The notes under the pieces are model-generated. The model was not told where the DNA came from, searched no databases, and saw only the letters and a list, made by a program, of their open reading frames with translations. A stretch of DNA of 64,000 bases from RPQJ01 sp963754125 (GTDB taxonomy: Bacteria; Pseudomonadota; Gammaproteobacteria; Steroidobacterales; Steroidobacteraceae), in assembly GCA_963754125.1 (NCBI GenBank), contig CAVWEX010000014.1, positions 744,001 to 808,000 on the forward strand. Reading direction: 5' to 3'. Shown here piece by piece: positions 49,078 through 57,441 of the stretch. The stretch's first letter is position 1. Each line of letters opens with the position of its first letter. The translations under genes were made by a program, and so were the position numbers.

Positions 49078-50361
49078 ATGCCCCCCGTCGCAGACTTCGA
49101 GGCCGTCTGGAACTTCGGCACCGCGCTGCTCATCGGCGCGCTGCTCGGCATCGAGCGCGAGCGTCACCGCCGCGAGCACGACGAGCAGACCATCGGCGGC
49201 CTGCGCACCTTCATCCTGTTCGCACTGATCGGCGCGCTCGGCGGGTGGCTCACGCTCGCGCTCGACTCGCCCTGGATACTCGCGGCGGCGCTGTTCTCGG
49301 CGCTGGCGCCGGTGCTGGCGGGCTACGTCATCTCGGCGCGCAGCCAGCCCGACGCGCTCGGCCTGACGACGGAGCTCGCTGCCATCGCCGCCTGCCTGCT
49401 CGGCGCCATGACCACGCTCGGCTACCGGGAGCTGGCCGTCGGCCTCGGCGTCACGGTCGCGGCCGTGCTCGCCTACAAGCAGCCGCTGCACGGCATCGTC
49501 TACAAGCTCGACCGTGACGACGTCTTTGCCGGCCTGCGACTGCTGATCGCGACCTTCATCGTGCTGCCGCTGCTGCCCGCGGAGCCCGTCGACCCGTGGG
49601 GGGCACTGCGCCCACGGTCGCTGTGGATGCTGGTGCTGCTGATCTCGAGCCTGTCGCTGGTCGGTTACGTCGCCACGCGTCTGCTGGGGGCACGTCGCGG
49701 CATTCCGCTCACGGGACTCACCGGCGGTCTCGTCTCCTCGACGGCCGTCACGCTCGCGTTTTCGCGCCAGAGCCGCGATCCGGCCTACGCGGCCGCGGTG
49801 CCCGCGCTCGCGAGCGGCATCCTGCTCGCGTGGGGCGTGATGTTCGTGCGCGTCATCGTCGAGGTGCTGGTGGTGAACCGCGCCCTGCTGCCGTTGCTCG
49901 CGGTGCCGTTCGGCGCCATGGCCACCGTCGCGGCCGGTGCGGCCTGGTTCCTGCATCGCGGCTCGAAGCTCGGCGCGCGAGCCGAGAGCGTGCCGTTGCG
50001 CAATCCCTTCAGCCTCGCCGCGGCGGCGAAGTTCGCGGCGTTCTTTGCGCTGGTGCTGCTGGTCGTCGAACTGGTGCAGACCTACGCTCCGGGCCGCGGT
50101 GTCTACTTCGTTGCCGCGCTCGCGGGCACGACGGATGTCGATGCAATCACGCTGTCGATGGCCCAGTACGCCCACGGCGGCGACCTTCAACTGGCGGTCC
50201 GCGCCATCACGATCGCGACCTTGTCGAACACGGTGGTGAAGGCGGCGATGGCGGCGATGCTGGGCGGCCGCGCGCTGCGGATCCCGGTGCTGGTCGCGGC
50301 GGTGGCGATCATCGCGGCCGGCGCCGGTACCATGCTGCTCGTCAACCCGGTCCTCGACTGA
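49078..50361 (+). CDS. MgtC/SapB and DUF4010 family membrane protein
   Basis: This 427-residue polytopic inner-membrane protein has an N-terminal MgtC/SapB-type domain with the conserved GALLGIERERHRREHDEQTIGGLRTF, then a long DUF4010 region of about eight further membrane segments (LTGGLVSSTAVTLAFSRQSRD, AALAGTTDVDAITLSMAQYA). Single-domain MgtC proteins affect Mg2+ homeostasis and virulence; the fused DUF4010 type has no fixed role. ATG at 49078 lies 11 bases after the M64 stop, so co-transcription is likely. Confidence 0.88.
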   Translation: MPPVADFEAVWNFGTALLIGALLGIERERHRREHDEQTIGGLRTFILFALIGALGGWLTLALDSPWILAAALFSALAPVLAGYVISARSQPDALGLTTELAAIAACLLGAMTTLGYRELAVGLGVTVAAVLAYKQPLHGIVYKLDRDDVFAGLRLLIATFIVLPLLPAEPVDPWGALRPRSLWMLVLLISSLSLVGYVATRLLGARRGIPLTGLTGGLVSSTAVTLAFSRQSRDPAYAAAVPALASGILLAWGVMFVRVIVEVLVVNRALLPLLAVPFGAMATVAAGAAWFLHRGSKLGARAESVPLRNPFSLAAAAKFAAFFALVLLVVELVQTYAPGRGVYFVAALAGTTDVDAITLSMAQYAHGGDLQLAVRAITIATLSNTVVKAAMAAMLGGRALRIPVLVAAVAIIAAGAGTMLLVNPVLD

Positions 50362-50466
50362 TTCCTCGCGCAGCCCCGACATGTCCAGCCACGTTTCCCC
50401 GCTCCCGCCACTCGCCTCGCCCTTGCGCCGGCGCGGGTCGCACGCGGGTTCACGATCGCCCTCGGC

Positions 50467-51612
50467 GTGCTGCTGGTCCTCGCGGCCCTGATCATCTGCG
50501 CGGCCGTGGGCGGCCTGGGTTCGGAGGCGACGCGCGTGTTCCTGCGGGCCATTGCACTGTCGTCCGCGCTGTCGGTGCTGCCGGTCGCGATCCTGTGGTA
50601 CCTCGACCGGCGCGAGCGCGAGACGCCGTGGCTGTTCGCGGCGGCGTTCCTCTGGGGCGGCCTCATCGCGACCGCCTTCGCTCTCCCGATCAACACGGCC
50701 GCGATCATGGCCATCGCCGGGTGGCTGGAGCAGAACGCGACGCTCAAGGACCTGCTGGGGCCCGAGGCGGCGCTGCTGATCGGCGCGCCGCTCGCCGCGC
50801 CGCTGGTCGAGGAGACGCTGAAAGGACTCGGCATCGTGCTGCTGTTCTGGCTGGCGCGCGGCGAGTTCGACAACGTACGCGATGGCTTCATCTACGGCGC
50901 GCTGGTGGGTGCCGGCTTCAACTGGTTCGAGTCGGCGCTGTACGTGCAGCAGAACTTCGCGCAGTTCGGCGCGGCGCCCTATGGCTTCCAGCTCGGCATG
51001 CGCTACGCGTGGCTCGGCCTCGCCGGTCACGCGATGTTCTCGGGAATCTTCGGCGCCTCGCTCGGGCTCGCGCGCCTGGGACCGAAGCGGTGGGTGCACT
51101 ACCTCGCGCCCGTCGCGGGTTTCCTGCTCGCCGTCCTCGGGCACGCCTGGAACAATGCGCTGCCGCTGCTGCTGGCCCTGGTCGCGTCTCGGGCGGGCGA
51201 AGCACCGCCCACGGAGGCCCAGGCCCCGCCGGAGCTCGGCCTGTTCGAGGCGCTGGTCACGGCAAGCGTATCCAACCTGGTCATCTTCCTGCCGTTCGCG
51301 CTGCTGCTCGCGTGGGTCATCCGCCGCAGCGGCCGATGGGAACGCGCGGTCATTTGCGAGGAACTCGCCCAGGAGGTGGACCGCAGCGTCACGCCGGACG
51401 AGTACGCGGCCGTCGAACGCGACGCGGTCTTCCGTACGCGGCGGATCGACGCCCGCGACCGGGCCGCCTCGGCGGCGCTCGTGAACGCGCAGAACGAGCT
51501 CGCGTTCCGCAAGCGGCGGCTGCGCGATCGGGGGTTCGACCCCGAGCAGGACCCGGTGGTAGCACGGTGGCGCGAGGAGATCGCGACGCTGCGCGGCCGC
51601 CTGCACGCCTGA
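50467..51612 (+). CDS. PrsW family intramembrane metalloprotease
   Basis: This ~381-residue multi-spanning protein has the PrsW motifs: APLVEETLKGLGI (the EExxK/G motif), GFIYGALVGAGFNWFESALY (with conserved Asn and Glu) and GHAMFSGIFG (conserved His). PrsW-type enzymes cut membrane-bound anti-sigma factors or similar proteins. A charged cytoplasmic C-terminal domain of ~110 residues follows. The start is unclear: GTG at 50467 cuts into the first membrane segment. A better ATG at 50381 lies in another frame, so a lost base between 50381 and 50467 is possible. Confidence 0.85.
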   Translation: MLLVLAALIICAAVGGLGSEATRVFLRAIALSSALSVLPVAILWYLDRRERETPWLFAAAFLWGGLIATAFALPINTAAIMAIAGWLEQNATLKDLLGPEAALLIGAPLAAPLVEETLKGLGIVLLFWLARGEFDNVRDGFIYGALVGAGFNWFESALYVQQNFAQFGAAPYGFQLGMRYAWLGLAGHAMFSGIFGASLGLARLGPKRWVHYLAPVAGFLLAVLGHAWNNALPLLLALVASRAGEAPPTEAQAPPELGLFEALVTASVSNLVIFLPFALLLAWVIRRSGRWERAVICEELAQEVDRSVTPDEYAAVERDAVFRTRRIDARDRAASAALVNAQNELAFRKRRLRDRGFDPEQDPVVARWREEIATLRGRLHA

Positions 51613-51734
51613 GGCTGCTGCGCGAGTCACTTTCCGAAACTACGTATTCCGGATTGCGGGGCAGGCGCCAAGCTGGGCGGGTCAGTGCCGCCTGCCGTTG
51701 CGCGGCGGCCGCATCGCCATCACGGAGCCCACGC

Positions 51735-52257
51735 ATGTACAAGACAACGAGCCTCTTCACCGCCCTCGCCCTGGCACTGGTCGGCCTCGCCGGCCCTGCG
51801 CAGGCCGCCGAGGCCACCTACACCGCCAAATTGACCGGCGGAGCGCACGTGCCGGACCCGATCACGACGACCGCCGAGGGCGACCTGCAGCTGGTCGTCA
51901 GCGCGGACGGCCGCTCGATCAGCTACGTCGTCACGGTCAAGGACCTGATGAATGCCGCCGCGGCCGACCTCCACCTCGGCCCGCCCGGCGCGAACGGCCC
52001 GCTGGTCGCGAAGCTGTATCCCGGTCGGCGGGGCCGCGCCGAAGAAAGGGCCCTTCACCGGCGTGCTCGCCAAGGGCACCCTCGATGCGAGCGACCTCAT
52101 CGGTCCGCTCACCGGCGCGAAGCTCGAGGAACTGATCGAGCAGATCCGGGACGGCAACACGTACTGCAACGTCCACACGAACGACGGCGTTGATCCCCCG
52201 AACTCCGGACCCGGCGACCATCGACTGGGCGAGATCCGCGGCCAGATCGCGCCTTAG
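51735..52257 (+). CDS. Secreted CHRD-domain protein, frameshifted
   Basis: A signal peptide (LFTALALALVGLAGPAQAA, cleavage near residue 24) is followed by a CHRD domain as first described in chordin: YTAKLTGGAHVPDPITTTAEGDLQLVVS, ISYVVTVKDLMNAAAADLHLGPPGANGP. Near 52022 the frame shifts +1 to GGAAPKKGPFTGVLAKGTLDASDL and CNVHTNDGVDPPNSGPGDHRLGEIRGQI, the normal CHRD end. Removing one G near 52022 gives about 173 residues. The function of bacterial CHRD proteins is unknown; they are usually periplasmic or extracellular. Confidence 0.87.
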
Positions 52258-52268
52258 TATCTTCACAC

Positions 52269-52346
52269 TCACCAGGTCGGGGGGTCGAACTGCTGCAGGA
52301 ACCCCATCACCACGGCGGCAATCATCACGACGGCGGCGATCTCCAT
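52269..52346 (-). CDS. Putative 25-residue membrane peptide
   Basis: ATG at 52346 is preceded by AGGAG at 7 bases, a good ribosome site. The frame encodes 25 residues: one hydrophobic stretch (EIAAVVMIAAVVMGFLQQ) and the end FDPPTW, then TGA at 52269. A single short membrane helix with a periplasmic or cytoplasmic tail is the likely form. No family recognised; too short for ordinary gene finders. It converges on the CHRD gene, and nothing else codes between 52258 and 52459. Confidence 0.4.
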   Translation of the reverse strand: MEIAAVVMIAAVVMGFLQQFDPPTW

Positions 52347-52459
52347 GAGCCTGCTCCTGCGTTGGGCGCCGGTGTGGCGCACTGTAGATTCATGGAAATA
52401 GATGCGGCGGCGGACGGAATGGTTGCAGGCCGGAGTGGCCCGCGGCCGCGACGCGGCGA

Positions 52460-53301
52460 TCAGAGCCCGAACACACGCGCGGCGTTAGCCGCGAGAAACG
52501 CGGCGCGCGTTTCCTCCGACAGCCCGAGGTCGTCGAGCCCCTCGAGGGCCTTGCGCGGCGCGATCATCGGCCAGTTGGACCCGAACAACACCTTGCCCGC
52601 GCCGTGACCGCGCAGGTAGGACACGAGCGCCGGCGGGTAGCGCCGCACCGTGTAGGCGGAGGTATCGATGTAGACGTTCGGGTGCTTGGTCGCGACCGCG
52701 ATCATCTCCTCGGTCCACGGGATAGCCGATGTGGCCGCAGACGATGACGAGTTCCGGGAAGTCGATGGCGACCTGGTCGATGTACGGGATCGGCCGCCCG
52801 ACCTCGGAGGGCATCAGGGGACCGGTATGACCCACCTGCGTGCAGAACGGGACGCCGAGTTCGCAGCACTCGCTGTACACGGGATAGAAGCGCGCGTGCG
52901 TGGGCGGCAGTTCCCACAGCCAGGGCAGCACGCGGATGGCCCGGAAGCCGAGCTCGCGCACGCAGCGGCGGATCTCGTGCACGGCCGCGCGCGGCCGGCT
53001 GATGTCCACGGAGCCGACGCCCGACGAGTCGCTCCGGTGCCTCTCGGACGAAGCCGGCCACCTCGTCGTTCGAGATCAGTGATCCCCGCGGGCCTTCCCA
53101 GGCACTGATGAGGCTGCGCGTGATGCCCGCCTCGTCCATGCTCGCGAGCGTGAGCGACAACGGCCACTCGCCGTCCTCGCCGACCCCGCCTGCAGTCGTC
53201 CGTGACGACGCCTCGCCACGCGTCCAGCGTCGCAGCGAGTCGAACATCGGGTGGGCGAGGTGCCGGCGCGTCGGATGCTGCGCCCAGGCGTCGATGATCA
53301 T
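52460..53301 (-). pseudogene. Amidohydrolase family protein (TIM-barrel), two frameshifts
   Basis: From ATG at 53301 (MIIDAWAQHPTRRHL, where the usual metal-ligand His appears in altered form) the protein shows SLTLASMDEAGITRSLISAWEGP. Near 53035 the frame shifts +1 to HEIRRCVRELGFRAIRVLPWLW, PFCTQVGHTGPL and LVIVCGHIGYP. Near 52722 it shifts +1 again to EEMIAVATKHPNVYIDTSAYTVRRYP and KVLFGSNWPMIAPRKALEGLDDLGL. The final part holds the conserved GSNWP (active-site region) and AANAARVFGL end. The joined length of about 280 is normal for the amidohydrolase-2 family of decarboxylases/hydrolases. Errors are likelier than decay. Confidence 0.82.
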
Positions 53302-53326
53302 GGCCGCGCCCCGAAAGCGTGAAAAC

Positions 53327-53419
53327 TGGCGGAGAGGGTGGGATTCGAACCCACGTGGGGCGATTATGCCCCCATCCGATTTCGAGTCGGCGCCGTTATG
53401 ACCGCTTCGGTACCTCTCC
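53327..53419 (-). tRNA. tRNA-Ser (anticodon CGA)
   Basis: On the minus strand the acceptor stem GGAGAGG / CCTCTCC is followed by G73 and an encoded CCA (53327-53329). The anticodon loop reads CTCGAAA, anticodon CGA, for UCG codons. A long variable arm (GGGGGCATAATCGCCCC) identifies a class II serine tRNA, and the T-loop GTTCGAATC is standard. The 93 bases include CCA. Confidence 0.95.
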
Positions 53420-53444
53420 GGCGGCCGCGTATTCTATAGCAACG

Positions 53445-54857
53445 ATGAAGCCCCTGCTCGCACTGCTGGCGACCCTGCTGCTCGCGACCTGCAGCCAGCC
53501 CCCGGGGCTGCTCGAGCGGGTGCTCGCGGCCGGCGAACTGCGGGTCGTCACCCGCAACAGCCCCGACGCCTACTACCTCGGCAGCCACGGTCCGGAGGGC
53601 CCCGCCTACGAACTCGCGAGCCGCTTCGCGGAGGACCTCGGCGTGGCGCTGCGCCTCTACACCGTCCGCACCCGCGAGGCCGCGGTGCGCGAGGTCGCCG
53701 AGGGTCGGGCCCACGTTGCGGCAGCTGGCCTGACCACCGGGATCGACCTCCCGCCGCAGGCCCATTTCGGCCCGGGCTACCATCGCGTGCGGGAGCACCT
53801 CGTCTATCGGCGCCGCGCGTCGCGCCCGGCGTCGATCCGCCAGGCCGGCCGGGGTCAGATCGAGGTGGCCGTGGGCAGCGCACACCAGCGCACGCTGGAG
53901 GAACTGCGCCTCGAGCACCCCGACCTCGCCTGGGTCGAGCGGGCCGACACGGACACCGAGGAGATCCTCGCCGGCGTGTCGTCAGGCCAGGTCGAGTACA
54001 CCCTTGCCAGTTCCACGGAATTCGCGCTCAGCCGCGTCGTGCACCCGGAGCTTGCGGTGGCGCTGGACCTCTCGCCCGAGCGAGCCGTCGCGTGGGTGGT
54101 AAACACCGCGGCCCACGACCGCTCCCTCCTCGACCGGGTCAACGCCTTCTTCGTCGGCGTGCGCGCCGACGGCACCGTCGCGCGGCTGCTCGACCGCTAC
54201 TACGGCGACAAGCAGAGCTTCGACTACCTGTTCTCCCGCAACTTCCTGCAGCACGTGCAGACGCGACTGCCTCGCTACCTCGACTGGTTCAAGGAGGCCG
54301 CGGCGAAGCACGAGCTCGACTGGCGACTGCTGGCCGCCATGGGCTACCAGGAGTCGAAGTGGGATCCGTATGCCGTCTCGTTCACCGGCGTTCGCGGCCT
54401 CATGCAGCTCACCGAGGACACGGCCGCGATGATGCGTACCGGCGACCGCCTCGACCCGCGGGCCAGCATCTTCGGCGGCGCGCGTTACCTGTCGCGCCTG
54501 ATGACGATGGTGCCGCCGCGCATTCCGGAGCCCGACCGCACCTGGTTCGCGGTGGCCGCCTACAACGTCGGCTTCGGTCACGTCGAGGACGCGCGCGTCC
54601 TCGCGCAGCAGCAGGGACGCAATCCCGACCGCTGGGAGGACGTGCGTGAGTTCCTGCCGCTGCTCGCCCAGGAGCGCTGGTACACCCGCACCCGCCGCGG
54701 CTACGCGCGCGGCTGGGAGCCGGTGCGCTACGTCGACAACGTGCAGGCCTACCTGAACATCCTTGCGGTCGCCGGGATCGGCTCGCAGCCCACCGCACCG
54801 GACGACCCGGCATCCGGGGACACGCCCCGGCCGGAGCGCCGGGCGGCGCTGCGCTGA
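53445..54857 (+). CDS. mltF: Membrane-bound lytic murein transglycosylase F
   Basis: MltF cleaves peptidoglycan glycan strands. The 470-residue product starts at ATG 53445 with a lipoprotein-like leader (LLALLATLLLATCS, Cys16). A solute-binding-protein-like regulatory domain follows (LRVVTRNSPDAYY, VAWVVNTAAHDRSLLDRVNAFF). Next is the GH23 lytic domain with the catalytic Glu303 in GYQESKWDPYAVS, the GVRGLMQLTEDTA segment and the AAYNVGFGHVEDAR motif. tadA converges on it, a pairing also found in E. coli. The tRNA-Ser gene is divergent, 25 bases upstream. Confidence 0.94.
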   Translation: MKPLLALLATLLLATCSQPPGLLERVLAAGELRVVTRNSPDAYYLGSHGPEGPAYELASRFAEDLGVALRLYTVRTREAAVREVAEGRAHVAAAGLTTGIDLPPQAHFGPGYHRVREHLVYRRRASRPASIRQAGRGQIEVAVGSAHQRTLEELRLEHPDLAWVERADTDTEEILAGVSSGQVEYTLASSTEFALSRVVHPELAVALDLSPERAVAWVVNTAAHDRSLLDRVNAFFVGVRADGTVARLLDRYYGDKQSFDYLFSRNFLQHVQTRLPRYLDWFKEAAAKHELDWRLLAAMGYQESKWDPYAVSFTGVRGLMQLTEDTAAMMRTGDRLDPRASIFGGARYLSRLMTMVPPRIPEPDRTWFAVAAYNVGFGHVEDARVLAQQQGRNPDRWEDVREFLPLLAQERWYTRTRRGYARGWEPVRYVDNVQAYLNILAVAGIGSQPTAPDDPASGDTPRPERRAALR

Positions 54858-54873
54858 ACGAGCATCGCGGCGA

Positions 54874-55341
54874 TCAGCGCCGTGCCAGGAAGAACTGCCT
54901 GAGCACAGCGCCGCATTCTTCGGCCAGTACGCCACCGGTGCATTCGATGCGATGGTTGAGCGCAGGGTGCTGCACGATGTTGAACACAGAGCCCGCCGCG
55001 CCGGCCCGCGGGTCGGTGGCTGCGAACACCAGCCGCTGCACGCGCGCGTGCACCATGGCCGAGGCGCACATCGCACAGGGCTCGAGCGTCACATAGAGCG
55101 TCGTGCCGGTGAGCCGGTAGGTACCGAGCGCCTGCCCGGCCGCGCGCAATGCGACGATCTCTGCGTGCGCGCTCGGGTCACAGGCACCGATGGGCCTGTT
55201 CGAGCCTTCGGCGACGATCGCTCCGTTGCAGACGACCACGGCCCCGACCGGCACCTCGCCTGCCGCCTCCGCCTGCCGCGCGAGCTCGAGTGCGCGCGCC
55301 ATGAAGCTGTGGTCGAGAAGATGCAAGCCGTCGGACCCCAC
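54874..55341 (-). CDS. tadA: tRNA-specific adenosine(34) deaminase TadA
   Basis: TadA turns A34 to inosine in tRNA-Arg(ACG). The ~155-residue product has the zinc deaminase signature: HAE in SAHAEIVALRAAG and PCAMC in YVTLEPCAMCASAMVHAR. EVPVGAVVV and GSVFNIVQHPALNHRIECTGGVLAEEC are typical of the family. A GTG at 55341 (behind AGGGG) was chosen as start, because ATG within SFMARALELA would leave a short N-terminus; the upstream frame does not resemble TadA. It converges on mltF. Confidence 0.93.
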   Translation of the reverse strand: MGSDGLHLLDHSFMARALELARQAEAAGEVPVGAVVVCNGAIVAEGSNRPIGACDPSAHAEIVALRAAGQALGTYRLTGTTLYVTLEPCAMCASAMVHARVQRLVFAATDPRAGAAGSVFNIVQHPALNHRIECTGGVLAEECGAVLRQFFLARR

Positions 55342-55538
55342 GAGCCAAGTTCCCCTCACATGATACTTTCTCGTCGGATCCCTTGTGATGGGACAGCCGC
55401 CCGTCAAGGTCGATCGCGCTCTACGGGACGACGACCGTTCCGGACCTGGATGATTCGCAGCAACATGCGAGGCATTGTTCTTGGCTGAACCGCGACGTAG
55501 AGTGGTCCTCCAACTCAAAAAAGGTGAAGGGAGGAGAT

Positions 55539-56252
55539 ATGCGTAACATCGCCATTGGCTGTCTTCTGGCACTTTCGTGCGCCAGCGCAGGTGCGGTGAC
55601 GGGCACCGAGTCGGCGTTCACCTCAACGGGCAACACCTGCGAGGCGCTTACGTGGCAGCCCAGCGTCCTGGTGCGTTTCCCGAACATTGGTACCGTGTGC
55701 CAAGCAGTCGTCGAGCGCGACGGGCGCGTATACGCGCAGTTCAATGGAGTCGTTCAGCGCCGTTCGGGCAGCACTCTCTACGTCCGATTCGAAGGAGGCG
55801 AAGCGGTGCCAGGCGGCGACCGTGCAGTCAAAATCAACCCGCCCCCCGATATGACCTTCCGCGTGGGTAATCGCAGTTACAAAGTCCGTGACGCCCAGGC
55901 GGGCCAGGACTTGACCATCTACATTCCGGGGGACCGCTTCGTCGTGAACCTGGGCGACGACTTTGTGGCGGCCGAAGTAACGGAGATCGCGGAGATCGTG
56001 CCAGTGACTGAGGATCTTGGGTCGGTCGAGGAGACACCTCCGCAAGCACCGGCTGAGCCTACTCAGGTGGCCGAAGCTCCTTCCCCTCCCCCAGTGGAGC
56101 CAGCGCCAGCAGTGGAGCCGCCACCACCGGCAACGGTCGCGACCAGCCCCCCGGCCCCGACCGAAGGGACTCCGTGGCTGCTGTACATTGGCGTCGCGAT
56201 CGCGATCATCGTGATCGTGCTCCTCGTCATGCGCAGTCGCCAATCCAAGTAG
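55539..56252 (+). CDS. Exported protein with Pro-rich linker and C-terminal membrane anchor
   Basis: This 237-residue protein starts at ATG 55539 behind GAGGAGA. It has a signal peptide (IGCLLALSCASAGA), then a domain of about 120 residues with two cysteines (NTCEALTW, GTVCQAVV) and a beta-rich pattern (YVRFEGGEAVPGGDRAVKINPP, FVVNLGDDFVAAEVTEI). A 55-residue linker of Pro/Ala/Val/Glu follows, and a C-terminal helix (LLYIGVAIAIIVIVLLVM) with a basic end RSRQSK. I do not recognise the family. The layout suggests an inner-membrane anchored periplasmic domain, held at a distance by the linker. Base composition is less GC-rich than its neighbours. Confidence 0.72.
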   Translation: MRNIAIGCLLALSCASAGAVTGTESAFTSTGNTCEALTWQPSVLVRFPNIGTVCQAVVERDGRVYAQFNGVVQRRSGSTLYVRFEGGEAVPGGDRAVKINPPPDMTFRVGNRSYKVRDAQAGQDLTIYIPGDRFVVNLGDDFVAAEVTEIAEIVPVTEDLGSVEETPPQAPAEPTQVAEAPSPPPVEPAPAVEPPPPATVATSPPAPTEGTPWLLYIGVAIAIIVIVLLVMRSRQSK

Positions 56253-56262
56253 CGAACCCTTC

Positions 56263-56302
56263 ACGCGTTGCCGCGGTTGGGCCGCCCGCCACGGCAACGC
56301 GT
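56263..56302 (+). terminator. Hairpin downstream of the anchored protein gene
   Basis: A perfect 11-bp inverted repeat (56263-56273 with 56292-56302) with an 18-base loop follows the stop by 11 bases. No T-tract, so it may be a factor-dependent terminator or an mRNA end-protecting stem. Confidence 0.4.
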
Positions 56303-56640
56303 TCTGGGGCACCGCTTGGGCCCAGCTGATACTCGCTACGCAAGGCGGCGTCTGATACTGCGAGAACTGCGCGGTGGCAGTTTCCTTTCAGCGTCCCAAT
56401 GCGTCGCAATGCTGTGATGGTGGCGCAGACGCTCCTCTTGATCCGATGGCCGACGCCCTCCTCCTCAGGCGTCTCAGCAGCGCCGACTGGCGCGGGCGGA
56501 CCGCTGGCCATTCACGCTCGCTTCGGCCCATACTGGGTCGCCGTTCAGCGCGTCCGAACAAGGGCGGTCGTTGGATTGCGGACCTGCCTGGCGAACCGGT
56601 TGTCCTTTACGCATCTGGACAGTCAACAGAGGTGAATCAC
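56303..56640. other. Intergenic stretch without recognised feature
   Basis: The frame of the next gene is open back to 56374, but its translation (Cys/Arg/Ser-rich, no family resemblance) does not look coding. No RNA gene, repeat or clear promoter was seen. It probably holds the promoter and 5' leader of the SYLF gene. Confidence 0.5.
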
Positions 56641-57225
56641 ATGAAGAAGCTGCTCGCAGTAGTGCTGACCGTAGCACTGAGTTCGATGTTCGGCTCGCTG
56701 GCCCTCGCAGATGACGATACGGCCAAGTGTGCGGAAACGATGAAGTTGTTCCAGGATGCCGGCCAAAGCGCCGGCTACTTCAAGGGCAGTTACGGTTTTG
56801 CGGTCTTCCCGACCATCGGCAAGGCCGGACTCGGCATTGGCGGAGCCCACGGGTCGGGGTGTGTCTATCAGCAGGGCAAGCAGGTAGGCACGGCCAAGAT
56901 GAATCAACTGAGCTTCGGTTGGCAGGCGGGCGCACAGGGTTACAGCCTGCTCGTCTTTTTCGAGAACGAAAAGGCGTTCAAGGATTTTACGTCGGGTAAC
57001 TTCGAGTTCGGGGCCAAGGCCAGCGCGGTCGCCATCACAGCGGGAGCGTCTGCCGGCGCCGGCACGACCGGCACGTCCTCAGGCGCTAGCGCGACCAAGA
57101 AAGACGCTAAGACCCAGAGTCGCACCGGCTTTGAGAACGGCATGGCCTCTTTCTCGATCATCAAGGGTGGGCTGATGTACGAGGCCGCGCTCGGCGGCGC
57201 CAAGTTCAAGTTCGAGCCGCTCTGA
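56641..57225 (+). CDS. Secreted SYLF/Ysc84-type lipid-binding domain protein
   Basis: This 194-residue protein starts at ATG 56641 (AGAGGTG upstream) with a signal peptide (LLAVVLTVALSSMFGSLALA). The Ysc84 pattern follows: GYFKGSYGFAVFPTIGKAGLGIGGAHGSGCVY, SFGWQAGAQGYSLLVFFENEKAFKDF, then a Gly/Ala/Thr/Ser-rich segment and FENGMASFSIIKGGLMYEAALGGAKFKFEPL. SYLF domains bind membranes and phosphoinositides in eukaryotes; the bacterial role is unknown, with a periplasmic location expected. It is followed by a perfect terminator and has its own intergenic region on both sides, so it is transcribed alone. Confidence 0.86.
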   Translation: MKKLLAVVLTVALSSMFGSLALADDDTAKCAETMKLFQDAGQSAGYFKGSYGFAVFPTIGKAGLGIGGAHGSGCVYQQGKQVGTAKMNQLSFGWQAGAQGYSLLVFFENEKAFKDFTSGNFEFGAKASAVAITAGASAGAGTTGTSSGASATKKDAKTQSRTGFENGMASFSIIKGGLMYEAALGGAKFKFEPL

Positions 57226-57270
57226 CCCGTAAGAAATCGTCGCTTAACCTGCGACTGAAGGTCGCGACGT

Positions 57271-57314
57271 GGCCGGTGATCGAGGTGTCGACCTCGATCA
57301 CCGGCCTTTCTTTT
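57271..57314 (+). terminator. Rho-independent terminator after the SYLF gene
   Basis: A perfect 16-bp stem (57271-57286 with 57291-57306), a GTCG loop, then TTTCTTTT. It is the strongest classical terminator in the window, 46 bases after the SYLF stop. Confidence 0.93.
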
Positions 57315-57441
57315 GACGCCGACTGCGGCGGTGCCCACGGCCGCAGTGACGACACTGACCAGGGCAATCGCGCGCGCGCTTTACTTGGGTACTGGTGGGG
57401 AGTAGAAACCGCGAGTAAGGACGCGCACAAGGAGAACACTG

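Noticed and set aside
56374..56640. N-terminal extension of the SYLF protein
   Set aside because: The ATG at 56641 is followed by a clean signal peptide, while the upstream part does not resemble export or domain sequence.
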